Positions 1 to 8,302 of a stretch of 64,000 nt of DNA are shown here, piece by piece. This DNA is from Flavobacteriales bacterium (GTDB taxonomy: Bacteria > Bacteroidota > Bacteroidia > Flavobacteriales > Schleiferiaceae). The notes under the pieces are model-generated. The model had not been told where the DNA came from and did no database searches. It worked only from the letters and a program-made list of their open reading frames with translations. How positions within the stretch are numbered: position 1 is the stretch's first letter; every line of letters begins with the position of its first letter. The position numbers were made by a program, and so were the translations under genes. The stretch spans positions 1 through 64,000 of the forward strand of contig JAAXJR010000032.1 of the NCBI GenBank assembly GCA_012269745.1. The letters run 5' to 3'.

Positions 1-57
1 TAGAGCAATGGATTGAAAATCCATGTGTCGGCGGTTCGATTCCGTCCATCACCACCA
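1..57 (+). tRNA. tRNA-Phe (GAA), 5' part outside the window
   Basis: The anticodon stem pairs 8-12 with 20-24 around the 7-nt loop 13-19, which places GAA at 15-17. The T stem pairs 30-34 with 42-46 around loop TTCGATT (35-41). The 3' acceptor strand is 47-53, the discriminator A is 54 and an encoded CCA follows at 55-57. The variable loop has only 5 nt, which excludes tRNA-Ser. The 5' acceptor strand and most of the D arm lie before base 1. Confidence 0.93.
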
Positions 58-59
58 CC

Positions 60-94
60 AAAAGCCTCTTGGGACTCCAAGGGGCTTTTTTTTG
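60..94 (+). terminator. Rho-independent terminator after tRNA-Phe
   Basis: A 12-bp stem (61-72 with 77-88, one G-T pair) with a 4-nt loop is followed by an eight-base T run ending at 93. It lies directly after the tRNA CCA end. Confidence 0.85.
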
Positions 95-139
95 CCAATA
101 ATTTCAAGACTGCTGAAATCCTACCTGCTTCTAAGCACC

Positions 140-173
140 AAACTGGTAACCACAGATTTTTGGTTACCAGTTT
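140..173. repeat. Perfect 12-bp inverted repeat in intergenic DNA
   Basis: Arm AAACTGGTAACC (140-151) and its exact complement (162-173) flank a 10-nt loop ending in five T. No T run follows the second arm, so a simple terminator is not obvious. It lies in the 222-bp gap between the tRNA terminator and the first protein gene. Role unknown. Confidence 0.6.
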
Positions 174-316
174 AAAGATGTGCGGCAATTACAACAAACA
201 CCTTTTCCACTGTTTATCAGACCTTTAACTGTTAAAAAGTAATTCACCGGGATGCTGCACCCCCTATTTATTGCACGATATTTGTAACTGAAAACCCAAC
301 CACAAACAAGCGTGTT

Positions 317-529
317 ATGCATCCTTTGAAAAAAGATGAATTTGCTCTAATCAACAAGATGAAGTTCGAGACGAAGAATGTGCTTGAGCACTTGAATCGT
401 GTTAGTGATCAGAGTAAAAAAATCAATCGCGAAGAGATTGAACGTCGTTTGACTGAGCTTTCTCGATACTCTAAAAAGCTGGCCCTTCTACAGCGTGAAA
501 TTGATCTAGAAATAGAACGCCAAATTTAA
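317..529 (+). CDS. Small conserved-looking coiled-coil protein
   Basis: A 70-residue, highly charged, helical protein without signal peptide or membrane segment. The region from about residue 10 to 68 is rich in Glu, Lys, Arg and Leu in a heptad-like pattern, which suggests a small alpha-helical or coiled-coil cytoplasmic protein. It starts with ATG at 317 after an AT-rich leader. It stands alone, 69 bp before the pirin gene on the same strand. I do not recognise the family and assign no function. Coding status rests on the amino-acid composition and the start context. Confidence 0.6.
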   Translation: MHPLKKDEFALINKMKFETKNVLEHLNRVSDQSKKINREEIERRLTELSRYSKKLALLQREIDLEIERQI

Positions 530-567
530 AATTTGGAAAAGTGTTGAACTTTTTTGAATCTTTGATT

Positions 568-581
568 GTTGTTATAACAAC
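568..581. promoter_or_regulatory. Perfect 14-bp palindrome upstream of pirin
   Basis: GTTGTTATAACAAC is self-complementary and ends 17 bp before the pirin start codon. The size and position fit a dimeric repressor operator. That role is inference. Confidence 0.4.
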
Positions 582-598
582 TAATTCAATTTAGCATT

Positions 599-1318
599 AT
601 GAAACAAGTACTCCACCCGGCAGGCCAACGCGGCGCAGCGAATCACGGATGGCTAAATAGCCATCACAGCTTCAGCTTCGCGAATTACTACAACCCTCAG
701 AAAATGAACTTCGGTATGTTGCGCGTCCTTAATGATGATACAGTAGCACCAGGCATGGGCTTCGGGAAGCACCCACACGACAACATGGAGATAATCTCTA
801 TTCCGTTAAGCGGTGATCTCGAACATGAGGACAGCATGGGTAATAAAGCCATTATTAAAGAGGGTGAAATTCAAGCCATGAGCGCAGGAACAGGGATTTT
901 CCATAGTGAGTATAACGCAAGTAAGACGAATGAAGTGAAATTCTTACAGATTTGGATTTTCCCTCGCGAAAAAGATGTCACGCCGCGCTATGATCAAATA
1001 CTTCTTCCGGATTTATCAAAAGCAAACACCCTTCATCAAGTATTGAGCCCTAATCCGGATGATGCAGGAATCTGGGTGCACCAGGACACTTGGTTTAATA
1101 TGGGAACTTTTGACCAAGGCAAAAGCCAGTCCTACGATGTTCAGAAAGCACAAAATGGTGTTTATGCTTTTGTGATAGACGGATCTTTTGAGATCGAAGG
1201 CCAGACACTTGGCAAGCGGGATGCAATTGGTCTTTGGGAAACAGATAAAATTGACTTTAAAAGCTTAGAAGCAGGAAGCCGATTACTACTGATCGACGTT
1301 CCTATGAATTTCAACTGA
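599..1318 (+). CDS. Pirin family protein
   Basis: A 239-residue bicupin of the pirin / YhhW type. The N-terminal cupin carries the metal-binding pattern of the family: a GKHPHDN stretch near residue 60, a Glu shortly after (NMEII), and His-Ser-Glu (GIFHSEYNAS) near residue 105. The C-terminal cupin is more divergent. Bacterial pirins are cytosolic metal-dependent proteins, and some have quercetin 2,3-dioxygenase activity in vitro; the physiological substrate is generally unknown. The gene ends in TGATG, so its stop overlaps the start of the next gene by one base and the two are probably translationally coupled. Confidence 0.9.
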   Translation: MKQVLHPAGQRGAANHGWLNSHHSFSFANYYNPQKMNFGMLRVLNDDTVAPGMGFGKHPHDNMEIISIPLSGDLEHEDSMGNKAIIKEGEIQAMSAGTGIFHSEYNASKTNEVKFLQIWIFPREKDVTPRYDQILLPDLSKANTLHQVLSPNPDDAGIWVHQDTWFNMGTFDQGKSQSYDVQKAQNGVYAFVIDGSFEIEGQTLGKRDAIGLWETDKIDFKSLEAGSRLLLIDVPMNFN

Positions 1319-1635
1319 TGCTTCATACCCCTATAAATTTTGTAGCATTCAACACCAATGCCCCCATTCTCAGGATACTCGTGCGCATTTTAAAGCGCGG
1401 AGCATCCTGGGAGTGCATCGGTGTATCTGAAATAGAAAAGTTGCAAACCACACTTCAAAACACCCCTACTGATGTCTTGGTCATTGGAGTAGGTGGAAAA
1501 GAACCCTATTTGAGTGAATTGGAAGCCTATTGTGCCAACAATGACATTCACATCATTCATCATTATGGAGGCGGAAGTGGATTACTCTTTAATAGTATTC
1601 AGGCATACTTGGACCAAAAAGAACAAACCAGGTAG
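1318..1635 (+). CDS. Receiver-like small protein lacking the phospho-Asp
   Basis: A 105-residue protein with alternating hydrophobic strands and helices, as in a response-regulator receiver. A strand reading DVLVIGVG (about residues 52-59) stands where a receiver would have the phosphorylated Asp, but Gly is found there, and the usual N-terminal acidic pair is missing. It could therefore be a pseudo-receiver or another Rossmann-like fold. The start overlaps the pirin stop by one base, so it is co-translated with pirin. No DNA-binding domain follows. The fold is inference; function unknown. Confidence 0.6.
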   Translation: MLHTPINFVAFNTNAPILRILVRILKRGASWECIGVSEIEKLQTTLQNTPTDVLVIGVGGKEPYLSELEAYCANNDIHIIHHYGGGSGLLFNSIQAYLDQKEQTR

Positions 1636-1643
1636 AAAGGCGT

Positions 1644-1651
1644 TAACTTTG
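1644..1651 (+). promoter_or_regulatory. -7 box (TAACTTTG) for HMG-CoA reductase
   Basis: An exact TAnnTTTG match ends 21 nt before the start codon at 1673, the spacing seen at several genes of this window. No clear -33 TTTG lies upstream. Confidence 0.5.
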
Positions 1652-1672
1652 CAAACGCAAATCTAAATCGTC

Positions 1673-3004
1673 ATGAAGGAGCCCATTAAAGGATTCTCAA
1701 AACTCAGCAAGGCTGCGAAACTGGAATGGTTGACGCAGAACAACTTCGACAATCCCGAAGAAACTCTAGATTTATTCCAAGGTTACTGGCACAATGATGA
1801 GAATGTTCAGCGCAAGCACGACGACTTCATCGAGAACACCATGACCAACTACTACATGCCATTTGGGGTAGCGCCAAACTTCCAAATTAATGGCAAGCTT
1901 TACACCTTGCCTATGGCCATCGAGGAGAGTTCTGTCGTAGCAGCGGCTGCAAAAAGCGCGAGCTATTGGATGGCTCGTGGCGGATTCAAAACCGAAGTAG
2001 TAAGCACTGAAAAGATTGGTCACGTTCATTTCATGTACGAGGGAGATGCAAATGCACTTTTCAGAGATTTCGAATCTCTAGAGATTGAATTGCGTGAAGC
2101 TACCAAAGAGCTTACAGCGAATATGGAGGCTAGAGGTGGCGGTATAACGTCCATTGAATTGGTTGACAAAACTGCCGATCTAGATCATTATTACCAGTTG
2201 GAAGTATGTTTTGAAACCTGTGATTCCATGGGGGCCAATTTCATCAACTCCAACCTCGAAGAAATGGCCAAGCGCCTTGAAAGCTTTGCTGCTTCGCACG
2301 ACGAGCTAGAGGAAAGCAAACTAGAGGTAGTGATGCGCATCTTAAGCAACTACACCCCTAAATGTATCGTTCGTGCTTCTGTAAGCTGCCCAGTTTCAGA
2401 CCTCGCAAGCGAAGGAACTTCAGGAGAAGATTTCGCACGTAAATTCAAACGTGCCATTGATATTGCAAATGCGGAACCGTATCGCGCCACCACACATAAT
2501 AAAGGCATTATGAACGGTATAGATGCCCTTATCATTGCTACCGGAAATGACTTCCGTGCGGTGGAAGCGGCGTGTCATACCTATGCCTCTAAATCTGGTC
2601 AGTACCGCAGCCTGACGCATTGTAAAGTGGAGGACGGCATTTTTACGTACTGGATCGAAATCCCATTGGCATTAGGTGTTGTTGGAGGATTAACGAAGCT
2701 TCACCCGCTTGTTGTAAAGGCGTTGGAAATGTTAGGTAAACCAAATGCAGAAGAGCTCATGGGCATAGTAGCCGTCAGTGGTTTAGCTCAGAATTTTGCA
2801 GCATTGCGCGCTTTGGTAACCACAGGAATTCAGAAAGGACACATGAAAATGCACTTGATGAACATCTTGAATCAATTGGAAGCCACAGCAGAAGAAAAAG
2901 TACATATTGCAGAATACTTTAAAGATAAGGTACCGCACCACAGAGAAGTTGTGAATTACTTCTGTAATTTGCGCGGAGTGCCTGTCCCTAAGGTAGGCAG
3001 CTAG
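1673..3004 (+). CDS. mvaA: Hydroxymethylglutaryl-CoA reductase, class II
   Basis: A 443-residue cytosolic enzyme of the class II family (usual length about 430), interconverting HMG-CoA and mevalonate; in Bacteroidota it feeds isoprenoid synthesis. Visible catalytic elements are the IENT motif with Glu54, Lys277 in NKGIMNGIDA, Asp293 in GNDFRA, and His390 in the QKGH motif. The EESSVVAAA stretch near residue 84 matches the substrate-binding region. There are no N-terminal membrane segments, unlike class I enzymes. A GHMP kinase starts 6 bp downstream, which supports a mevalonate-pathway operon. A TAACTTTG box lies 21 nt upstream. Confidence 0.93.
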   Translation: MKEPIKGFSKLSKAAKLEWLTQNNFDNPEETLDLFQGYWHNDENVQRKHDDFIENTMTNYYMPFGVAPNFQINGKLYTLPMAIEESSVVAAAAKSASYWMARGGFKTEVVSTEKIGHVHFMYEGDANALFRDFESLEIELREATKELTANMEARGGGITSIELVDKTADLDHYYQLEVCFETCDSMGANFINSNLEEMAKRLESFAASHDELEESKLEVVMRILSNYTPKCIVRASVSCPVSDLASEGTSGEDFARKFKRAIDIANAEPYRATTHNKGIMNGIDALIIATGNDFRAVEAACHTYASKSGQYRSLTHCKVEDGIFTYWIEIPLALGVVGGLTKLHPLVVKALEMLGKPNAEELMGIVAVSGLAQNFAALRALVTTGIQKGHMKMHLMNILNQLEATAEEKVHIAEYFKDKVPHHREVVNYFCNLRGVPVPKVGS

Positions 3005-3010
3005 AAAACC

Positions 3011-3913
3011 ATGCTGAATTACCGCGCCAACGGAAAACTATTATTGACCTCGGAATACGCCATTACTCAAGGCGCAAAAGGTCTTGCTATACCTACCCGT
3101 TACGGCCAAAAGCTCAACTATACACCGAATCCGGAGGGCTCTTGCATCAAGTGGTCCTCGTTACGACATGACGGTCAAGAGTGGTTTTGGGCAGATTTTA
3201 GTCAAACGCTAGAGATTTTAGGTACTTCAAACGAAATCATCGCCCGACGACTGATTAAAAATCTTGAGGTTGTAAAAGCAAACACCGCCCTACTAGATCG
3301 CCCAGGCAACTTTGTTACGGATCTTGAATTCCCTGCAGAATGGGGGCTAGGATCTTCTAGTACCCTCGCAAGTTTGCTTGCTCAATGTGCGGGAACCAAC
3401 CCTTTGGCCACTTTCCGAGAAGTACACGGCGGCAGTGGTTACGACCTGGCATGTGCAACGGCAAACGGACCTATTATATATCAACTCCAAGACGACCAAC
3501 CTGCTTGCAGCGAAGTCGATATTCCTTTTGAATTCAAACACGATATTGGATTCGTGTATCGGGGGAATAAACAACTCACTTCCGAGAGCCTTAATCTCAT
3601 TCAAAAGAAACCGTTTTCTGATACGCAGATAGACCAGTTTAATGAGCTTACGGATGCCTTCTTGGAGTGTAAAACCATTTTAGAACTGGAAGAGGTAATC
3701 ATTAAGCACGAAAGCCTTCTGTCCGAACATTTAGGTCTACCAAAGGTTAAAGACGAACTATTCTCCGAATTCCCAGGTCAAGTCAAAAGCCTTGGTGGCT
3801 GGGGCGGAGATTTTGTCATGGTTACACGTCTAGCAGCATCTAAAAAATGGCTCAGGAACAACGGTTACAAAGTCATCTTCCCGTTCAAAAGTTTGGGGCT
3901 CTTCCGCCCTTAG
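3011..3913 (+). CDS. GHMP kinase family protein (GYDIA type), probably mevalonate pathway
   Basis: A 300-residue small-molecule kinase. The glycine/serine-rich ATP loop of GHMP kinases is WGLGSSS (residues 111-117), and a GSGYDLA motif (141-147) matches the GYDIA subgroup I know from Flavobacteriia. A conserved GGWGGDF stretch near residue 260 corresponds to the third GHMP motif. It starts 6 bp after HMG-CoA reductase, so the two are very likely one transcript. This suggests phosphorylation of mevalonate or phosphomevalonate, but the exact substrate cannot be read from sequence. The 300-residue length is normal for the subgroup. Confidence 0.85.
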   Translation: MLNYRANGKLLLTSEYAITQGAKGLAIPTRYGQKLNYTPNPEGSCIKWSSLRHDGQEWFWADFSQTLEILGTSNEIIARRLIKNLEVVKANTALLDRPGNFVTDLEFPAEWGLGSSSTLASLLAQCAGTNPLATFREVHGGSGYDLACATANGPIIYQLQDDQPACSEVDIPFEFKHDIGFVYRGNKQLTSESLNLIQKKPFSDTQIDQFNELTDAFLECKTILELEEVIIKHESLLSEHLGLPKVKDELFSEFPGQVKSLGGWGGDFVMVTRLAASKKWLRNNGYKVIFPFKSLGLFRP

Positions 3914-3945
3914 AAATGGGCATAATATTTGGTAGATTTACCACG

Positions 3946-6126
3946 ATGCGTAAGATCTATATTTTCATCGCCTTTCTTCTCTTATCACTCCCTTCAAATG
4001 CCGCGCATTTGGTAGGTGGTGAAATCTCATACAGGTGTGTTGGATCGAACACTAATGGAAATGTTTACCAGATCACACTGACTATTTACCGCGATTGTAA
4101 TTCCTCGGGAGCACCCTTTGATCAAAGCGCACCTATCACCATTTACGGAGGAGCCGCTCAAAACGTGGCTGTACAAACTTTAAATGTTGCTCGTGGTCAA
4201 ATAGTAGGGATACCCGCGGTAGTGGCCAACCCTTGTCTTCAAACGCCCCCCAATGTCTGTACGGAGAAAGCCACCTACAGAGCAAATGTGACCTTGCAAC
4301 CAAGCACACATGGCTATACAATAGTGTATCAGCGTTGTTGTCGTAATAACACCATTACCAATGTAACGAACTCTGGTGCTTGGGGATCCACCTACCACAT
4401 TACCATTCCACCTTTAGACAGCACCTGCAACGGATCTGCACGCTTCCAATCGGACCCGCCTATAGTTCTTTGTAAAGACGATAGTTTGAATTTAGACTTC
4501 TCGGTACTTGAAGACAACGGAGATTCTATTTACTATTCACTTTGCCAACCTCTGACAGGGGGAAGCCAAAACAACCCTGCACCCAACCCACCGAGTGCCC
4601 CACCCTATAGTGCAGTACCATTTACCTTCCCTTATTCCTCTGGATACCCGCTCCCGTCTAATCCTCAAATATCATTGGATCCCAATACTGGAATTTTAAC
4701 AGGCACACCAAACGGCACAGGACAATTTGTGTTTGCAGTTTGTGCCTCAGAGTATGACACAAATGGCGTTCTGCTGTCTACGTTGAGACGTGATTACCAG
4801 TTTAATGTAACCACATGTCAAAGCAATGTATTGTCTAATCCAACGCCTCAGATTTACCAGCCGAATACCCTGTGTAATGGAACTACGGTTACCATACCAG
4901 ATAGCTCGTTAAACGGAACAAACTACTTATGGATTTGGAACGACCCGACAAATCCTGGCGCTACATCTACTGGCCAAAACCCGACCTATACTTACGGGGA
5001 TACGGGCACCTACACTATTCAACTGGTGATCAATGTAGGATGGCCTTGTACGGATACTGCAGAGGTCACTTATGAGTTGTACAATCCCATCAATGCTGGC
5101 TACACCTTTAATGGTCCCGTTTGTTTCGACGAAAACCTTATCACCTTTCAAAATCAAAGCTCCAATGGAGGCCTGGCAGAAGCCACTTGGGATTTTGGAC
5201 CGAACGGCTCTATTACCTCCTTCAACGGCTGGAACCCTCCTCCGGTAAGCTTTTCAACATGGGGCGACCAAATTGTCTCTTTAACCGTCACTGAACAAGG
5301 CTGTGAAGAGACTTACATAGATACCGTTCGAATTTACCGCCGTCCTGAGACCGATGTAAGTGTGCAAAATCAGATTGGCTGTGCACCGTTCACTGTAGAG
5401 TTCTGGGACAGCACCATAACTGATGGCCAAGTCATTTACAACTGGGACTTTGGCGACGGAGTACTGAGCAACGACAGTGCGCCAGTATACACCTATACTG
5501 ACCCTGGTACTTATGATTTAACCTTGACTGTTTATTTCATAGAAGGCTGTTTGGACACTATCACTGTTTACTACGATGATTTTATCACCGTATATCCATC
5601 ACCTACTTCATCTTTTATCGCCGATCCAACCTCAGCTACGATTTACACGAGCAATATTGAGATTACAGACCTCGCTTCGGACCCTTCGGATGATATCATC
5701 ACTTCCATGGGAGACGGTAGCATCTATTACAACCAGCGTTCACTCAACCATGCCTACAGCGATACCGGATGGTTCCAAGTAGAGCACGTGGTCATCAATA
5801 CCTTCGATTGTCCTGATACTTCGACCGCTATGATTCGGATAAATCCTGAGACGCTCATTTTTGTCCCCAATGCGTTTACACCGGATGGCGATGGGAACAA
5901 TGAGATTTTCCAGCCAACGGCAGTTGGAATCAAGACTTACGAGCTCAGAATTTTCAACAGATGGGGCGAAGAAATCTTCTTTAGCGACACCCCTGAGACT
6001 GGCTGGGACGGCAATCTACCTAATGGTCAACAAGCACCCTTTGGGGCCTATACGTGGTCGGTATTCTCTAAGGGACAAAACGACAAGCTCATAAAGCGCA
6101 CGGGGATTGTGAATCTTATTAGATAA
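3946..6126 (+). CDS. Secreted PKD-domain protein with T9SS type B sorting domain
   Basis: A 726-residue secreted protein. The chosen ATG at 3946 gives a clean signal peptide (MRKIY, hydrophobic core to about residue 18, Ala-Ala cleavage); the frame is open for 33 codons upstream but that extension overlaps the GHMP kinase gene. The mature N-terminus begins HLVGGEISYRC, common in gliding-associated Bacteroidota proteins. PKD-like repeats follow, with a WDFGDG core near residue 500. The last ~90 residues, beginning VPNAFTPDGDGNNE and including FNRWGEEIF, form the CHU_C / type B C-terminal domain used for export by the type IX system. Likely a surface adhesin or matrix protein. Confidence 0.88.
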   Translation: MRKIYIFIAFLLLSLPSNAAHLVGGEISYRCVGSNTNGNVYQITLTIYRDCNSSGAPFDQSAPITIYGGAAQNVAVQTLNVARGQIVGIPAVVANPCLQTPPNVCTEKATYRANVTLQPSTHGYTIVYQRCCRNNTITNVTNSGAWGSTYHITIPPLDSTCNGSARFQSDPPIVLCKDDSLNLDFSVLEDNGDSIYYSLCQPLTGGSQNNPAPNPPSAPPYSAVPFTFPYSSGYPLPSNPQISLDPNTGILTGTPNGTGQFVFAVCASEYDTNGVLLSTLRRDYQFNVTTCQSNVLSNPTPQIYQPNTLCNGTTVTIPDSSLNGTNYLWIWNDPTNPGATSTGQNPTYTYGDTGTYTIQLVINVGWPCTDTAEVTYELYNPINAGYTFNGPVCFDENLITFQNQSSNGGLAEATWDFGPNGSITSFNGWNPPPVSFSTWGDQIVSLTVTEQGCEETYIDTVRIYRRPETDVSVQNQIGCAPFTVEFWDSTITDGQVIYNWDFGDGVLSNDSAPVYTYTDPGTYDLTLTVYFIEGCLDTITVYYDDFITVYPSPTSSFIADPTSATIYTSNIEITDLASDPSDDIITSMGDGSIYYNQRSLNHAYSDTGWFQVEHVVINTFDCPDTSTAMIRINPETLIFVPNAFTPDGDGNNEIFQPTAVGIKTYELRIFNRWGEEIFFSDTPETGWDGNLPNGQQAPFGAYTWSVFSKGQNDKLIKRTGIVNLIR

Positions 6127-6193
6127 TTGTTCAAGAATTCCACTTTTGGATAAGACTGAGATATCGTGACAACAATCACGTTATCTTTCGCTC

Positions 6194-7387
6194 ATGACTT
6201 CAGAAAAGTTTATAGACAAATACTTTTATCTGATCAACTGTCTAGGGCTCTTAGGGTCATTAGTGGCTTTTATAGACGGACTAGTAAGTGCTGAATTTAT
6301 GGTGATAATCGCAGTTAGAATTGCTGGTTTTATCCTCACAGCAGCATCCATTTACTTCTACAGAAAAGGATATTTCCGAAGAGCAGTTTTGCTTTTTCTT
6401 TTCGTTGGCATCGTTCTTTTTACCATTGACAACTTCCGCTTTGCTGAAAGCTATATGTTTTTATTCAGCGCGGTCATAAACTCTTTCAATGCGGTAATTC
6501 TAATGCCAAAAACCACCATAAAATTCAAGACTTTCACTATTGCGACTCTTTGGTTAGTGGCAATTTCGGCTTTTGGATACCACCAAGTTTTTGAAGCAAA
6601 CTATCCCGAACTAATTATCATTTCGCCGACAGCCAAGCTTATCTTCCAGTTCACTTTTGTAGGGTCTATTACCATGTTTGCGGTACTAAAAACTTCGAAT
6701 GATTTGATGCGTACGAATGAAGAATTAGAAACTGAGAAAGCAAATTTAGAGAGAACAATAGCTCTTAGTAAAAGCTATATACATGATCTAAGGCAACCGC
6801 TTTCTTCTTTATCACTTCTCACAGAGATTGAAAGATTAAGCATTTCCAAGGAAATCGTCTCCGAGACTTACCAAAGAAGAGCAGTAGCTGTAAGAAACAC
6901 TTTGAATATTGTTGATGAATTCGACAAATCCGTTGAGTCGATAGGTAAGAGAGAGAAAGGATTCTTATTGAGTGAAATAGTCACTCATATCACAACCAAT
7001 CTGTACGAGGATTCCGATCTCATTAAACCGAATACCATCCAAATTATTGAAGACGGGTACATACCGCTAAGTTTGGCGGATTGCTATATTTTCGTAAGAA
7101 ACCTCATTGGAAATTCAATCAAGTACCAAAACGAGGATAGACCTTTGAGAATTATGTGTTCTTGGAGCGAGAGAAACCAGACTCTAGTATTCAGTGATAA
7201 CGGGAAGGGCGTTCAACAACAGAACATCGAGTTATTAGGAAAGCAATCAATTAGAGAGAATCAAGAAATCTTCGGTACTGGTAATGGCCTGCTAAATTTG
7301 GCCAAGATTGCTAAACTCAACAATGGCTCTTTAGGCTTTCAGAATAACGACAAACACGGGTTAAGGGTCAGTCTCTCCTTTAATTAA
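6194..7387 (+). CDS. Orphan membrane sensor histidine kinase
   Basis: A 397-residue kinase. About six hydrophobic membrane segments occupy residues 10-165, then a short coiled linker (EELETEKANLERT). The phospho-acceptor is His197 in the H box SYIHDLRQPL. The ATPase domain shows an N box (NLIGNSIKY, 303-311), a G1 box (SDNGKGV, 334-340) and a G2 box (GTGNGL, 361-366). No response regulator gene is adjacent, so the partner is elsewhere. No extracellular sensor domain is visible, so the signal may be sensed within the membrane. A near-consensus TATCTTTC lies just upstream of the ATG. Confidence 0.88.
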   Translation: MTSEKFIDKYFYLINCLGLLGSLVAFIDGLVSAEFMVIIAVRIAGFILTAASIYFYRKGYFRRAVLLFLFVGIVLFTIDNFRFAESYMFLFSAVINSFNAVILMPKTTIKFKTFTIATLWLVAISAFGYHQVFEANYPELIIISPTAKLIFQFTFVGSITMFAVLKTSNDLMRTNEELETEKANLERTIALSKSYIHDLRQPLSSLSLLTEIERLSISKEIVSETYQRRAVAVRNTLNIVDEFDKSVESIGKREKGFLLSEIVTHITTNLYEDSDLIKPNTIQIIEDGYIPLSLADCYIFVRNLIGNSIKYQNEDRPLRIMCSWSERNQTLVFSDNGKGVQQQNIELLGKQSIRENQEIFGTGNGLLNLAKIAKLNNGSLGFQNNDKHGLRVSLSFN

Positions 7388-7400
7388 GTAGAGGTAGAAA

Positions 7401-7763
7401 TTACTTAACAAGCAAGCAAATAGCCGCAAAAGCCACGGTCACACTGGCAAGCACATAGGCCGCTGCCTCGAGCTCTCTACCCTGTTGGATCAATCGGACT
7501 GTTTCGTGACTAAAGGTGCTAAAAGTGGACCATCCCCCGCAAATACCCGTAGCCACGAAAAGCTGTAATGTGCTTTTTTCAGGAGTGAACTTATAGGCAT
7601 ATACTAAGGCAATTGAGGCCATAATGTTGATGATGAACGTCGCCCAGTGTAAACGGCTCTCCATCATTCCCAAAGCAAGCATTCCTTTCGTACTGCCGTA
7701 TCGCAACGATGCACCTATGCCTCCACCAAGAAAAACTGCTACTAAAGCTGAGATTGAATTCAT
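7401..7763 (-). CDS. crcB: Fluoride-specific ion channel FluC/CrcB
   Basis: A 120-residue, four-helix membrane protein that exports fluoride as a dual-topology dimer. The diagnostic GGWSTFSTF stretch (residues 76-84) and a conserved pore Asn near residue 46 are present. The reading frame is open for 97 codons further upstream, but ATG at 7763 gives the normal family length and start. That ATG overlaps the stop of the PAP2 phosphatase by 4 bp, so the two genes are co-translated. There is no leader between them, so no fluoride riboswitch of its own can fit here. Confidence 0.92.
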   Translation of the reverse strand: MNSISALVAVFLGGGIGASLRYGSTKGMLALGMMESRLHWATFIINIMASIALVYAYKFTPEKSTLQLFVATGICGGWSTFSTFSHETVRLIQQGRELEAAAYVLASVTVAFAAICLLVK

Positions 7764-8302
7764 GAGAATTGTTGGTCGATGCGCACTAAAATAGTGGAAA
7801 TAAGTATTCCCCACAGGCCGCCGAAAACAAGATCCAAAGGATAATGCACGCCAAGGTGTATTCTTGAAAAACTTTGAAGCAGTGCTACTACTAATAATAT
7901 GGGGAACCACGAAGGCTTGAGCCACTTGCGCATTAAAAAGGTCAACCCAAAAGCATTTGCCGCATGTGCTGAGAAAAATCCATAGGGTGAGCAATGCGCC
8001 AGAACGCGCATTCCCTCCATCTCTTCCTGACAAGGCCTCGGTCGAGCGATCCATTCTTTAAACAACCCAGCACCTTGGTCCCATAAAACCACTCCAATAA
8101 TGGTCAGTGCTATTCGAAACAGCCAAGTACTATGATTAGGTGCTATTTTAATCAATCGTGCAAGGACGACCACATACAAGGGAACCCAAGTAATCGTCTT
8201 AGTAACTGCCAACCAAATAGTATCTGTGGAAGCAGGGAAGAAAGTATTCAGGCTCAGAAAAACCTGTTTATCCAACTCTAGTATTCCTGCCAGCAAGCTC
8301 AT
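7760..8302 (-). CDS. PAP2 superfamily membrane phosphatase
   Basis: A 180-residue integral membrane phosphatase. The three motifs of the acid phosphatase family are visible: KEWIARPRP (Lys82, Arg87), SAH with catalytic His113, and SRIHLGVHYPLD (146-157) with the second catalytic His. Members dephosphorylate undecaprenyl-PP, phosphatidylglycerophosphate or similar lipids; the substrate here is not known. It lies between obgE (1-bp overlap at its start) and crcB (4-bp overlap at its end) in a minus-strand operon. Confidence 0.9.
   Translation of the reverse strand: MSLLAGILELDKQVFLSLNTFFPASTDTIWLAVTKTITWVPLYVVVLARLIKIAPNHSTWLFRIALTIIGVVLWDQGAGLFKEWIARPRPCQEEMEGMRVLAHCSPYGFFSAHAANAFGLTFLMRKWLKPSWFPILLVVALLQSFSRIHLGVHYPLDLVFGGLWGILISTILVRIDQQFS

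Noticed and set aside
13-228. 71-codon reading frame at the window start
   Set aside because: It runs through the tRNA-Phe gene and its terminator hairpin.
3847-3945. 33-codon N-terminal extension of the T9SS protein
   Set aside because: It lies over the end of the GHMP kinase gene and would bury the signal peptide that begins at ATG 3946.
7764-8054. 97-codon N-terminal extension of crcB
   Set aside because: It is the shadow of the PAP2 phosphatase gene in another frame; crcB proteins start at the ATG at 7763.
7401-8302. Fluoride riboswitch for crcB
   Set aside because: crcB overlaps the gene before it by 4 bp, leaving no leader in which a riboswitch could lie.
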